Part shown: positions 33,354-42,200 of the stretch, in pieces | Position numbering within the stretch: the first letter of the stretch is position 1 | Layout of the letters: every line of letters starts with the position of its first letter | NCBI RefSeq assembly: GCF_000197735.1 | Contig: NC_014550.1 | Coordinates: 1,736,001 to 1,800,000, forward strand | DNA length: 64,000 nucleotides | Origin: Glutamicibacter arilaitensis Re117 | GTDB lineage: Bacteria > Actinomycetota > Actinomycetes > Actinomycetales > Micrococcaceae | Reading direction: 5' to 3' | The notes under the pieces: generated by a model | What the model saw: the letters and a program-made list of their open reading frames with translations, nothing else | What the model was told of the DNA's origin: nothing | Databases searched by the model: none | Made by a program: the position numbers and the translations under genes

Positions 33354-34580
33354 CTACTTGGCCTTGAGCCTCCACAGCGAAGTGACTTCCTTCGAACGGG
33401 CCGCATGCAGCACGTCCTCGGCATCCTGCGCGCGGTGGTGCCTTGGCGCGGTGTCGATCTTGTCGATGACTTCCAGGCCTGCCGCCTCGATGGCCTCCAG
33501 CAGCAGCGCGCGGGTGCGCAGACCCAGCAGCTCGGCGAGATCCGAGATGATCAGCCATCCTTCGCCGTTCTTAGTCAGGTGGCCGGGCAATCCGCGCAGG
33601 AACTGCATCAGCATCTTGCTCTCCGGATCGTAGATCGCCGCGTCCAGGGTGCTCGGCGCGCTGCCCGGCAGCCACGGGGGATTGCACACAACCAGCGGTG
33701 CCCGTCCTTCGGGGAACATGCTGGTCAGTTGCGCATGGGCGGCAGCGGAGATGCCCAGGCGCGCGAAGTTGTCGTTGGCGCAGTCCACCGCGCGCTGGTG
33801 GATGTCGGTCCCGATGACCTGCTTGACCCCGCGGTGGGCCAGCACTGCCGAGAGCACTCCGGTTCCGGTGCCGATGTCGAAAGCCAGCGAGAGATCCTCC
33901 AGCGGTGCAACCGCGACCAGATCCACATATTCCTGCCGGGTGGGCATGAACGTCCCGTAGGCCGGATGGATCTTCGCTCCTAGCGCGGGGACCTCAACAC
34001 CCTTCAGGAACCACTGGTGGGCGCTGAGCATGCCAGCTAATTCCTGCAAGCTGGCCACGGCGCGGTGGCCGGCCAGGTCCGCGGCCTGCTCGTAGCCGAA
34101 TGCAACCGCCGGTCCGACGATCGGCGCCCGGGGCAAGTCCAGGACTGCCAGGCCGTCCTCGGCTTGGAAATCCAAGGGAACCAGGATCAGCGACAGCATC
34201 CGTGAACGCTGGGCCCGGGCCTGCCGGATGGCGTAGAACTTCTGCGCATCATCCAGGACCTTCTTCTTGGCCTTCGAGCTGCCTGCCTTGGCCGCGTTGG
34301 CGGCGGCCATGCGCCGGTCCATGGCAGCGAGCAGCTGCTTGGCGTTGTGGAAGTCGCCGGTCCACAGCATGGCCGTGCCGCGGGCGGCATGGCGCATGGC
34401 CGCATCTGCGCTCAACCGGTCATCGGCCACTACGATTTGTGCTGGTGCCCGGCGGGAATTGGCGGACATCCAGATGGCCGTGGTGCTGGTTCCTTCGTGG
34501 TCCCAGGAAACAGTTCCAGGGGCGGTGGCGGAATGGGAAGCGATGGGATGGCCTTGTCGATCAGCGTTGCTCAAACGCAT
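33354..34580 (-). CDS. Class I methyltransferase, RNA/protein N-methyltransferase type
   Basis: 408 residues. The C-terminal half (about 215-400) is a small-domain methyltransferase: LAFDIGTGTGVLSAVLAHRG, GTDIHQRAVDCANDNFARLG and the amino-methylating signature VVCNPPWLPG. The N-terminal half (about 40-205) is a distinct domain with FHNAKQLLAAMDRR and a PALGAKIHPAYGTF block. NPPW is typical of enzymes that methylate exocyclic amines or glutamine, such as rRNA guanine or release-factor methyltransferases. The exact target is unknown. Start ATG 34580 has no clear ribosome site, so the start is uncertain. Confidence 0.8.
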   Translation of the reverse strand: MRLSNADRQGHPIASHSATAPGTVSWDHEGTSTTAIWMSANSRRAPAQIVVADDRLSADAAMRHAARGTAMLWTGDFHNAKQLLAAMDRRMAAANAAKAGSSKAKKKVLDDAQKFYAIRQARAQRSRMLSLILVPLDFQAEDGLAVLDLPRAPIVGPAVAFGYEQAADLAGHRAVASLQELAGMLSAHQWFLKGVEVPALGAKIHPAYGTFMPTRQEYVDLVAVAPLEDLSLAFDIGTGTGVLSAVLAHRGVKQVIGTDIHQRAVDCANDNFARLGISAAAHAQLTSMFPEGRAPLVVCNPPWLPGSAPSTLDAAIYDPESKMLMQFLRGLPGHLTKNGEGWLIISDLAELLGLRTRALLLEAIEAAGLEVIDKIDTAPRHHRAQDAEDVLHAARSKEVTSLWRLKAK

Positions 34581-34655
34581 GGCAACCGCGCATGAGCTGT
34601 ACCGTTGCGAGGGGCTGGACTTCCAATTCTACCGGTCCCGGCCAGGCTAGCTGGC

Positions 34656-35879
34656 TCAGCGCCTGGCGCGCAGCTGTTCGAGGATCCTGATCACCGGAAT
34701 CGAGCTGTCCGATTCGGCTGCCAGCTGCCGGGCAATTCGCCGGGCGCCATCGGCCAGGTCCGCATTGGCCAGGACCCCGGTAATCGAGGACGCGAGCCGC
34801 TGCGCAGTCAAGTGCTTGTAGGCAATGGGCTCGGCAGCCGAGCCGAGCCGGTGGATGCGCTGGGCCCAGAACGGCTGATCGGTGAAGACCGGAACCGGAA
34901 CTGCTGGGACGCCTGCCCGCAGGCCAGCGGCCGTGGTGCCAGCCCCGGCGTGGTGCACGACGGCCGCCATCTGCGGAAACAGCCAGTGGTGCGGTACCGC
35001 GCCGATGCCCAAGATTCCGGGTTCGTCGATTTCCGCTTCCCCTTGCACGATGGTGCGCCTTCCGGTGCGCCGGGCAACATCCACGATGAACTCCGGTTCC
35101 AGCGCCTGCGTGCTGCCGAACCCAATGAAGACCGGAGGCTGCCCGTCGTCGAGGAAATCCAGCAGCCGCTGCGAAGGGGTCCACCCGGGATCAGCCGCCG
35201 GCCACCAGTACCCGCAATTGACGATCCCTTCGTGCCAATCCGCGCTGCGGGGAACGATCGCTGAACTGAAGCCGTGGAGAATCGGGTTCCGGTGCTGGCG
35301 GCGCAGGCGTTCGGAGGACGCCCGGCTGCGCGCGGGCAGTCCCAGGGATTGGCGCACCCGCTTTGCTGGCGGATCATAGGGCGCCTTGGAGGCGGCGAAG
35401 AGCTGGCCCAGCACCTTGTTGCCCAGCGGCCCGAAGCTGCGCGATGCGCCCAAAGCCATGGGGGAGTACGCTGCGCTGGGTTCGTTGGGCTGCAGGTGCC
35501 CGCCTATGGCAGGGATGCCCATGGCTTCGGCCACATCGTAGGCGTAGGGCGCTACCGCATTGGCCATGATGATATCGGCGCCGTGCTCGGCCGCGGCCAT
35601 CGTTCCGGAGGCGGCCAGTTCGAAATAGTCCTGCAGCTCCCGGAGGTACCGGCGCAGGTCCTTGGGGCTGGCTTTGGCACCCGGCGCTGCCGGGTTGACT
35701 AGGGCGCGCATGTCCCCGGGCAGCTCCCGGAAGCGGCAGCCTGCCGAAACCACAACGTCCTGGTATGCAGGGTTCGCCGCGATAGCCACGTCGAAACCAT
35801 GAGCCGCCAGATTCTGGCCGAGGCCGGCCATCGGCGCGACATCGCCGTGGGTTCCTGGCGCGATCATCAGCAAGCGCAT
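34656..35879 (-). CDS. Glycosyltransferase, UGT/MGT (GT1) family
   Basis: 407 residues in GT-B fold. N-terminus MRLLMIAPGTHGDVAPMAGL is the acceptor-domain start; the C-terminal donor-binding motif is VVHHAGAGTTAAGLRAGVP with FTDQPFWAQRI, as in macrolide and sterol glycosyltransferases. Donor and acceptor are unknown. It may inactivate a macrolide-like compound or decorate a lipid. The gene diverges from a TetR regulator, with a perfect palindrome between them. Confidence 0.85.
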   Translation of the reverse strand: MRLLMIAPGTHGDVAPMAGLGQNLAAHGFDVAIAANPAYQDVVVSAGCRFRELPGDMRALVNPAAPGAKASPKDLRRYLRELQDYFELAASGTMAAAEHGADIIMANAVAPYAYDVAEAMGIPAIGGHLQPNEPSAAYSPMALGASRSFGPLGNKVLGQLFAASKAPYDPPAKRVRQSLGLPARSRASSERLRRQHRNPILHGFSSAIVPRSADWHEGIVNCGYWWPAADPGWTPSQRLLDFLDDGQPPVFIGFGSTQALEPEFIVDVARRTGRRTIVQGEAEIDEPGILGIGAVPHHWLFPQMAAVVHHAGAGTTAAGLRAGVPAVPVPVFTDQPFWAQRIHRLGSAAEPIAYKHLTAQRLASSITGVLANADLADGARRIARQLAAESDSSIPVIRILEQLRARR

Positions 35880-35895
35880 GGGTCCTCCTGTAGAG

Positions 35896-35922
35896 TTAAT
35901 TGCGAACAGTGTTCGCGGTTAA
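35896..35922. promoter_or_regulatory. 27-bp palindromic operator between glycosyltransferase and TetR gene
   Basis: Symmetric blocks TTAA, GCGAAC, then spacer AGT, GTTCGC, TTAA (35896-35899, 35902-35907, 35911-35916, 35919-35922). The dyad lies in the divergent intergenic region, the expected place for a TetR-family operator controlling both genes. Confidence 0.7.
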
Positions 35923-35973
35923 CTATACAGCCAGAGAGCGGCGCGTGACGCGCCCTGCAGGAAAGGACAAGTG

Positions 35974-36615
35974 ATGGCCGGCAACCAGCCTCGCACCGGG
36001 CCCAGGCCCCGGCACTCCCGGGCCAAGATCGCCCTGGCGGCGATCGCGCTAGCCGATGCCGAAGGCATCGGAGCGGTGTCCATCAGAGCCGTTGCTGCAA
36101 AGATCGGAGCCGGAGCCGCCTCCCTGTACCGTTACGTTCAGTCCCATGAGGAGCTCACCGGCCTCATGGTCGAGCAGATCAGCGCGGAATATGAACTGGA
36201 ATCGCTGGCCGGATCCGCTGCCCAGCAGCTTCTCGGCCTGGCCACCCAGGGCCTGCAGATCATGCGCCGGCATCCCTGGGTCCCGGCGCTGGCCATGGGC
36301 AAGCCGCCCATGGGCCCGAACGCCTTGGCCTACCTGGAACGCGGATTAGCCGCCCTGGAAGGCAGCGGGCTGGAGGCAGGGGCCAAGCTGCATTGCCTGG
36401 CGATGCTCAACGCCATCACCGCAGCGTTCGCGCTGAATGAGCAAAGCGAGCAACAGCCCCAAGACCCGGCGGCGCTGTTCGCGCAGCTGGAAACAGGCCG
36501 CTACCCCCACCTGTCAGCCGCGCTGGGCCAAGCGGCAAGGCCCGTGGACCTGCAATATGCCTTCGAGAACGCGATCATGAACTATCTGCGTGGTGCCGGT
36601 GTTATTCCCGACTAG
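35974..36615 (+). CDS. TetR-family transcriptional regulator
   Basis: 213 residues from ATG 35974 (AGGAAAGGAC upstream); a GTG at 35971 is possible. The N-terminal helix-turn-helix is IALADAEGIGAVSIRAVAAK and GAGAASLYRYVQSHEEL; the rest is a TetR_C_1-type ligand domain. It probably represses the divergent glycosyltransferase gene and its own through the palindrome between them. The ligand is unknown. Confidence 0.88.
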   Translation: MAGNQPRTGPRPRHSRAKIALAAIALADAEGIGAVSIRAVAAKIGAGAASLYRYVQSHEELTGLMVEQISAEYELESLAGSAAQQLLGLATQGLQIMRRHPWVPALAMGKPPMGPNALAYLERGLAALEGSGLEAGAKLHCLAMLNAITAAFALNEQSEQQPQDPAALFAQLETGRYPHLSAALGQAARPVDLQYAFENAIMNYLRGAGVIPD

Positions 36616-36707
36616 CCAAATGGCCATTCTTTGACATCTTCTAGGCGGTGCAGGGGCAATATGGAAGCATGAATCCATAGCATTATTGCCTAGATCCAGG
36701 AGCTGAA

Positions 36708-37877
36708 ATGCCCGCGCCCAGCGAAGCAAGCATGAAAGAAATCCACGAGCTCATCGCCGTGGACACCACTAGCCGCGACAGCAACCTTGCGCTGATCGAG
36801 AATGTCGTGAAGAAGCTGGACGCATATGGCATCAGCTCGCAGCTGATCCACAACGAGGAGGGCACCAAGGCGAACCTGCTGGCCACCATCCCGGCCGCCG
36901 ATGGATCCGTCCAAGGCGGTATCGTGCTTTCCGGGCACACCGACGTAGTTCCGGTTGACGGGCAGAACTGGAGCAGCGACCCATTCGATGCCCAGGTACG
37001 AGGAGACAAGCTCTACGGCCGCGGCACCTGCGACATGAAGGGCTACCTCGGTGTGATCCTGGCCAAGCTGGATCAGCTCACCAGCGCCGAGCTGGCCGAA
37101 CCGATCCATCTGGCCCTGTCCTACGACGAGGAAGTCGGCTGCGTCGGTGCGGTATCGCTGGTGCAGAAAATCGTCGATGACGGTTTGGCCCCGCGCGGTG
37201 CGTTCGTCGGAGAACCATCGAGCATGCGCGCGATCCGCGGACACAAGTCCATGAACGTGTTCCGTGCCGAATTCAACGGCGTGGCCGCTCACTCCTCGCT
37301 GCCTTCCGAAGGAGTGAACGCGATCTCCTACGCACTGCGTTTTGCGAACTTCGTCGAAGAGGTCTCCGCCGAGCTGCGTACCTCGGGCCCGCGCGATGAG
37401 GCCTTCATCGAGCCGACCACCACCATGAATGTTAATAAATTCGATGCCGGCATCGCGGTGAACACGATTCCTTCCGAAGCAGTAGTGTACTTCGAATACC
37501 GTTCGCTGGCTGTGGTGGACCGTGATGCGTTGACCGCGCGCTTCCGCGAGAAGGCCGCCGAGCTGGAAGCTGAAATGCGTGCGCAGAATCCTGCCTGCTC
37601 GGTCAGCGTCCAGCAGCAGGCTGGAGCTCCCGGGCTGGACACGGCACCGGGCGAGGAAGTCGTTGCCCTGGCTGCGGCCTGTGGTGCAATTGCCACAGAC
37701 GAAAAGGTCACCTACGGCACCGAAGCGGGCCTTTTCTCCGCGGCCGGCATTCCCACCGTGGTATGCGGTCCTGGCGATATCGCCCAGGCGCACGCACCGG
37801 ATGAATTCATCGAGCTGGAGCAGATCGTCGCGTGCGAGAGCTTCATCGATTCGCTGATTGCGCAGCTGAGCTCATGA
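36708..37877 (+). CDS. argE: Acetylornithine deacetylase / M20 peptidase
   Basis: 389 residues with AGGAG upstream. M20 metal-binding residues: His77 and Asp79 (GHTDVVPVDG), Asp109 (GRGTCDMKG), Glu141/142 (YDEEVGC), a GEPS-type site and His in AHAPDEFIE. The dimerisation domain (about 183-290) is present. Deacetylates N-acetylornithine or a related amide; actinobacteria usually make ornithine by ArgJ, so a catabolic amidase function is equally possible. It overlaps the following transporter by ATGA. Confidence 0.85.
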   Translation: MPAPSEASMKEIHELIAVDTTSRDSNLALIENVVKKLDAYGISSQLIHNEEGTKANLLATIPAADGSVQGGIVLSGHTDVVPVDGQNWSSDPFDAQVRGDKLYGRGTCDMKGYLGVILAKLDQLTSAELAEPIHLALSYDEEVGCVGAVSLVQKIVDDGLAPRGAFVGEPSSMRAIRGHKSMNVFRAEFNGVAAHSSLPSEGVNAISYALRFANFVEEVSAELRTSGPRDEAFIEPTTTMNVNKFDAGIAVNTIPSEAVVYFEYRSLAVVDRDALTARFREKAAELEAEMRAQNPACSVSVQQQAGAPGLDTAPGEEVVALAAACGAIATDEKVTYGTEAGLFSAAGIPTVVCGPGDIAQAHAPDEFIELEQIVACESFIDSLIAQLSS

Positions 37878-37906
37878 GTACTCAAGCCAAGGCAACGCCT
37901 GAATAG
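37874..37906 (+). other. Original start of the transporter, ended by an in-frame amber codon
   Basis: The ATG at 37874 overlaps the argE stop (ATGA) and encodes MSTQAKATPE, then TAG at 37904-37906. The frame continues without interruption as ISKARKAVISSSIGAALEWF, the normal beginning of MHS-family transporters. A single C-to-T change of CAG (Gln) explains the stop. Confidence 0.8.
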
Positions 37907-37927
37907 ATCTCCAAAGCACGCAAGGCG

Positions 37928-39148
37928 GTGATCTCCAGTTCCATCGGCGCGGCGCTGGAATGGTTCGACATCATTGTCTACGCCACCTTCGCCACCACCA
38001 TCGCCAAGGTGTTCTACCCGGAATCGGATGGAACATTTGCGCTGATCCTGACTTTTGCCACTTTCGCGATTTCCTACCTGATCCGCCCGCTGGGCGGCAT
38101 GGTGCTGGGCAGCTATGCGGACCGCAAGGGACGCAAGAACGCACTGACCCTGACCTTGGGCCTGATGATGCTGGGCACGCTGATCATGGCCGTAGCCCCA
38201 CCCTATGAAATGGCTGGTGTGGCAGGTGCGCTAATCATCTTGCTTTCGCGCATGATCCAGGGATTCTCTGCCGGTGGCGAGTTCGGCACGGCCACTGCAT
38301 TCCTGATTGAAACTGCACCGCATAAGAAGGCGTTCTACTCGTCGTGGCAGGTGGCCAGCCAGGGTGCATCGATGCTGCTGGCCTTGGCTTTCGGCTACTT
38401 CCTGACTACGGGATTGAGCCAGGAAGCCCTGGAGAGCTGGGGCTGGCGCGTGCCGTTTTTCGTTGGCCTGCTGATCGGGCCGGTGGGGCTGTATATCCGC
38501 GCCAAGCTGGAGGAGACCGAGGAATTCATTTCGGCCCCCAAGGAGAAGTCTCCGCTGGGCACGCTGTTCGCACAGCACTACGGCCGCCTGTTGGAGGCCG
38601 CGGCAACCATTGGCGTGGCGACCATGTCGGTGTACATGATCCTGTACATGCCGACCTTCGCAGTGACCAACTTGAAGATCCCTGCGGATGCGGCCTTCCT
38701 TGGCGGGATCTCGGCGGGCATCATTACCCTGTGCGGTGTCCCGCTGGTGGGGCACTTGGCTGACCGCGTGGGCCCGGCCAAGGTGATGACCTATGCGGCC
38801 ATCGCCGCATTCGTGCTGGCCTACCCGCTGTTCAAGCTGATGACCTCGAGGCCGAGCGTCATCGTGATGGTGATTGTCATTGCGGTACTCGGAATCATCA
38901 TGTCCTTCTACTTCGGCCCGCTGCCGGCGTTGCTCTCCAACCTGTTCCCGGCGGCCATCCGCGGTTCGGGACTCTCGGTGGCCTACAACGTCGGGGTGAC
39001 CCTGCTCGGTGGCATCGCGCCGCTGGTGCTGACCTGGTTGCTGGATGTCACCGGATCTTTGGATGCACCGAGCCTGTACTACATGGCAATTTCGGCAATT
39101 TCGCTCATTGGCCTAGTTGTGGTGCGAAAGCGCTACGGACAGCGCTAG
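37928..39148 (+). CDS. MHS-family major facilitator transporter (start disrupted)
   Basis: 406 residues if read from GTG 37928; twelve hydrophobic segments; family signatures GAALEWFDIIVYATFA, GGMVLGSYADRKGRKNAL, GFSAGGEFGTATAFLIE and a C-terminal six-helix half. Such proteins import dicarboxylates, ketoglutarate, proline/betaine or aromatic acids with protons. The natural start appears to be ATG 37874 with an amber codon 10 residues later. The GTG has AAGG only two bases away, a poor ribosome site, so expression may be weak or lost. Partner of argE in an operon. Confidence 0.75.
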   Translation: MISSSIGAALEWFDIIVYATFATTIAKVFYPESDGTFALILTFATFAISYLIRPLGGMVLGSYADRKGRKNALTLTLGLMMLGTLIMAVAPPYEMAGVAGALIILLSRMIQGFSAGGEFGTATAFLIETAPHKKAFYSSWQVASQGASMLLALAFGYFLTTGLSQEALESWGWRVPFFVGLLIGPVGLYIRAKLEETEEFISAPKEKSPLGTLFAQHYGRLLEAAATIGVATMSVYMILYMPTFAVTNLKIPADAAFLGGISAGIITLCGVPLVGHLADRVGPAKVMTYAAIAAFVLAYPLFKLMTSRPSVIVMVIVIAVLGIIMSFYFGPLPALLSNLFPAAIRGSGLSVAYNVGVTLLGGIAPLVLTWLLDVTGSLDAPSLYYMAISAISLIGLVVVRKRYGQR

Positions 39149-39165
39149 AACCTAAGTAATTAGAC

Positions 39166-39206
39166 AAAGAGTGCCGCAAGCTTGGTTTCCAAGCTTGCGG
39201 CACTCT
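39166..39206. terminator. Bidirectional terminator, transporter / hemolysin III
   Basis: A 19-bp perfect stem around TTT, arms AAGAGTGCCGCAAGCTTGG (39166-39184) and its complement (39188-39206), with A-rich left and T-rich right flanks. Confidence 0.9.
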
Positions 39207-39228
39207 TCTGTTGCCCGATTCCAGCGGC

Positions 39229-39918
39229 CTACAGGGCGACCAGAAGCACCGCTGTCCAGTGGCACAAGAACGCAACGATGGTGCAGGCGTGGAACAGTTC
39301 GTGGAAACCGAAGATCTTCGGCAGGGGATTAGGACGCTTGGCAGCGTAGAAAACCGCGCCTACCGTATAGGCCAGCCCGCCGGCAAGAATCAGGATCATC
39401 ACCGCAGGATTCGCTGCCCAGAACGCTGGCAGCTGCATGAGCGCGCCCCAGCCGAGCAGGATGTACAAGCTGACACCGACCCAACGTGGAGCGCCGGGCC
39501 AGAAAGACTTGATGGCGATGCCTGCCAGCGCGCCGGCCCAAATGACGGAGAGCACGATGATGGCTTGCTTGCCCGGCAAGGTCAGCGCAGCTACCGGGGT
39601 GTAGGTGCCGGCAATGAGCAAGAAGATATTCGCGTGGTCGGCCCGGCGGAAAAGTCCCATCACCTTGTCGGTCCAATTGCCGCGGTGATACAGAGCTGAG
39701 GTGCCAAAGAGCAGGATGGAGCACAGGGCGAAAACCGCCGTGGTCCATTCGGCGAGCCGTCCGTTGGCCAGCACGATCAGCACGAGGTTCATTACGATCA
39801 CGCCAGGGGTCGACCAAGCATGGATCAATCCGCGCCACCGGGTGCGCTCGGTGCCAATATGCGAAAAGGCGGGAGCGGTTCGCCGTTGTGAATTGGGGTT
39901 CAGTGGTTCCGTAGCCAT
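39229..39918 (-). CDS. Hemolysin III / PAQR family membrane protein
   Basis: 229 residues, seven predicted membrane helices. Family motifs: TSALYHRGNW, RADHANIFLLIAGTYTPVA and GFHELFHACTIVAF, with conserved histidines for a metal site as in PAQR hydrolases. The name comes from Bacillus cereus hemolysin III; enzymatic ceramidase-like activity is suspected in the superfamily, actual role unknown. Confidence 0.9.
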   Translation of the reverse strand: MATEPLNPNSQRRTAPAFSHIGTERTRWRGLIHAWSTPGVIVMNLVLIVLANGRLAEWTTAVFALCSILLFGTSALYHRGNWTDKVMGLFRRADHANIFLLIAGTYTPVAALTLPGKQAIIVLSVIWAGALAGIAIKSFWPGAPRWVGVSLYILLGWGALMQLPAFWAANPAVMILILAGGLAYTVGAVFYAAKRPNPLPKIFGFHELFHACTIVAFLCHWTAVLLVAL

Positions 39919-40031
39919 GTGGTCCTTAAATGTCGTGCGCAGGGCACAGGGCCCATCATTGGATTCTACGATATCCAGCTGTCCGCGTGCTGCATGAGCC
40001 CACGCAAAGATTCCCCCGATAGAATGCGGAT

Positions 40032-40964
40032 ATGGCAGATGAGCAAGAGATCACCGAACACCTGAAAACCATTGCCGACCTCAATGAGCCTGGTCAAGCG
40101 CTGGCCAATGACTCGCCACATATCTCGGTACGCAACCCGCAGTGGTTCCACGAATTGGCCCCGGGAAAGTGGGAGGCCATCGGGCAACGCGAGCAACTGC
40201 ACCGCAAACTCATTAGCCAGCAGCTGCGTGAAGCGCACGGCGCCAAGGCGGAGTACCAAGCGGTGGTGCTCGCAGGTGCCCCAGGAGCTGGGAAGAGCAG
40301 CCTGCTGCGGCAGGTGCTAGGGGATCAGCAAGATCGATACGTCGTGATCGACGTTGACGAGTTCAAGGAACTCTTGCTGCGCGAAGCCCAAGAAGATGGC
40401 AGCTATGAGCAAGTCTTCAAGCCGCACGAGGTCCGCGAGCTTGAGCAGCAAGGCGAACAATTCTTCCCCATGGACATGGCGAGCCTGGTGCATGAGGAAT
40501 CCTCGATGCTCGGTGACCGCCTGCGGGCCGCCTGCCTGGATAAAGGGCTGAATGTGGTGATCGACAAAGTCCTGTCCTCGACCGAGTCGGCGCGGAAACT
40601 GGCTGGGCAGTTGGAAGAAGCGGGATATGAAATTTCGTTGATTGAGGCCTATGCTCCGCAGGAAGTCTCAGAAGAACGGATCATCGAACGCTGGGAAGAG
40701 CAGCAAGAGGCGTCCCTGGATGGAGAAGATGATCTTGGTGCTCGTTGGGTCCCCGAAGAATTTACCGAAAAGGTCTTCGACGCTCCGGGCCAGCGCTCCC
40801 GTCCGGCTGTCGTCGCCCAGATGTTCGCGCGCAGCTGCCCTGCGGTTGTGAGTTTCAAGCTGTTCCATACTGCGCTGGATCAGGGGTCGAAGACCGATGG
40901 CAGCCGCCTGCTTTTCGAATTACGACGAGAAGCTGTAGGGGCCCAGCTCTTGCCCGTTAAGTAG
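40032..40964 (+). CDS. Zeta-toxin-like P-loop kinase, no antitoxin gene beside it
   Basis: 310 residues. Walker A VVLAGAPGAGKSSLLRQVLG (about 77-96), followed by VIDVDEFKELLL, NVVIDKVLSS and IIERWEEQQ, as in zeta toxins/AAA_33 kinases. Zeta toxins phosphorylate UDP-N-acetylglucosamine and block wall synthesis, held by an epsilon antitoxin. No small epsilon-like gene is adjacent: the neighbours are hemolysin III (divergent) and a YeaQ-type gene. The N-terminal about 65 residues are an extra domain. It may be a solitary regulatory kinase rather than a toxin. Confidence 0.75.
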   Translation: MADEQEITEHLKTIADLNEPGQALANDSPHISVRNPQWFHELAPGKWEAIGQREQLHRKLISQQLREAHGAKAEYQAVVLAGAPGAGKSSLLRQVLGDQQDRYVVIDVDEFKELLLREAQEDGSYEQVFKPHEVRELEQQGEQFFPMDMASLVHEESSMLGDRLRAACLDKGLNVVIDKVLSSTESARKLAGQLEEAGYEISLIEAYAPQEVSEERIIERWEEQQEASLDGEDDLGARWVPEEFTEKVFDAPGQRSRPAVVAQMFARSCPAVVSFKLFHTALDQGSKTDGSRLLFELRREAVGAQLLPVK

Positions 40965-41006
40965 AAAACCCACCGGCAACAGCGATAAGTGCTGTGCCGG
41001 TGGTTT
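40965..41006. terminator. Terminator between kinase and YeaQ-type gene
   Basis: CCACCGGC-A-ACAGC pairs with GCTGT-GCCGGTGG (about 40970-41003), with AAAA and TTT flanks usable from both sides. Confidence 0.82.
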
Positions 41007-41046
41007 AGCTGCCAGTATCCAGGGGAGTACTGGTCAGCGGGCCGTA

Positions 41047-41307
41047 CTATGCGCGTCTCTTGGTGATGAATCCCCAGATAATCAGGACGATGAGCGCGCC
41101 GCCGATGGCAAGCAGCCAACTTGAGATCGAGAAGAACTCGTCGACGCCTTCGCCAAATATGGCACTTCCGATCCAACCGCCCAGGAGTGCGCCGACTACG
41201 CCGAGGACCAATGTTGCGATCCATCCGCCGCCTTGCCTGCCGGGAAGAATTGCTTTTGCGATGGCTCCAGCAATCAAGCCCAAAACTATCCATCCAATGA
41301 ATCCCAT
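41047..41307 (-). CDS. GlsB/YeaQ/YmgE family stress membrane protein
   Basis: 86 residues from ATG 41307, with TTGGAG upstream. Three hydrophobic segments with Gly-rich motifs: MGFIGWIVLGLIAGAIAK, GRQGGGWIATLVLGVVGALL and the C-terminal WGFITKRR. Transglycosylase-associated proteins of this family are induced by envelope or acid stress; mechanism unknown. Confidence 0.9.
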   Translation of the reverse strand: MGFIGWIVLGLIAGAIAKAILPGRQGGGWIATLVLGVVGALLGGWIGSAIFGEGVDEFFSISSWLLAIGGALIVLIIWGFITKRRA

Positions 41308-41626
41308 GATTCGCTCCAATGGTAAGACTTCCTAGTGGTCGGGTTTGAGCCACTTAAACGAGACAATACATGTCTTTGAGCAGGGGTTCTATGGGTAACC
41401 CGATGAAATCTAGGGTTTTAACAGGCTAGCTTCAATCCCCAGTTGAAGGATGTGCCAATTTGGAGCAATTTACGCACTTTGACGTGGTGCTTTGGGGAAA
41501 GCGGCCGAGCTGGCGGATTTTCCTGTTGACAGCAATGCCCGCCGCTTCTAGTCTGGATAAATCATACTTTATGGCTTCAGGTAACTCTTAAGTCAGATAT
41601 TAGGTTCACGTACGACGGAGTAAAGC
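41308..41626 (+). promoter_or_regulatory. gntK promoter region with a GntR-box-like site
   Basis: TTGACA (41526-41531), 17-bp spacer, TAGTCT (41549-41554) make a promoter candidate. On the minus strand over the expected start point, TATGATTTATCCAG (41566-41553) resembles the gluconate-repressor box I recall from Corynebacterium (TATGAT...ACCA). No other gene or structure is evident in the 319 bp. Confidence 0.4.
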
Positions 41627-42133
41627 ATGAGTGAACAGGTCCCGCCCATTGTTGTAATGGGTGTTTCAGGCACTGGCAAGAGCACCATCGGGCAACTGCT
41701 CGCTGACCGGCTGGATCGCGAATTCATTGACGGTGACAACCTGCATCCGAAGGCCAATAAGGACAAGATGGCTGCAGGGCATGCGCTTGACGATGCAGAC
41801 CGCGAGCCATGGCTTAGGGTCATCGGTGCCAAGCTGGCTGAAAGCAATCAACGCCAAGCTCCACTGGTCATCGCCTGTTCGGCACTCAAGCGCAGCTACC
41901 GTGATCTCATCCTCACCTTGGAACCAGCCACCATCTTCGTTCACCTTGCCGGCGTGCCAACTTTGATTCGGGACCGAATGTCGGCCCGCTCCCACGAATA
42001 CATGCCAACCAGCCTGCTCGATAGCCAGCTGGCTACCTTGGAGGCACCGGACCAGGATGAGCCGGTGCTCAGCGCAGATATCACCGATACACCAGAGCGC
42101 ATTGTGCGCCAGCTGATCTCCCAACTGTCCTAA
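41627..42133 (+). CDS. gntK: Gluconokinase
   Basis: 168 residues. Walker A MGVSGTGKSTIGQLLAD (about 11-27), then FIDGDNLHPKANKDKMAAGH, the gluconokinase signature, and IACSALKRSYRDLI. Phosphorylates gluconate to 6-phosphogluconate, which gnd, about 3.4 kb downstream, oxidises. It is followed by the gluconate permease gene. Confidence 0.95.
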   Translation: MSEQVPPIVVMGVSGTGKSTIGQLLADRLDREFIDGDNLHPKANKDKMAAGHALDDADREPWLRVIGAKLAESNQRQAPLVIACSALKRSYRDLILTLEPATIFVHLAGVPTLIRDRMSARSHEYMPTSLLDSQLATLEAPDQDEPVLSADITDTPERIVRQLISQLS

Positions 42134-42200
42134 AGCAAGATTGCTTTCTGCAACCTGCAGACCATCATTGGCATAAGCCACCCATTGATCAAGGAAGACA

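Noticed and set aside
37874..39148. Pyrrolysine or selenocysteine recoding at the amber codon
   Set aside because: No recoding structure is apparent, the codon is UAG not UGA, and a simple CAG-to-TAG mutation explains it.
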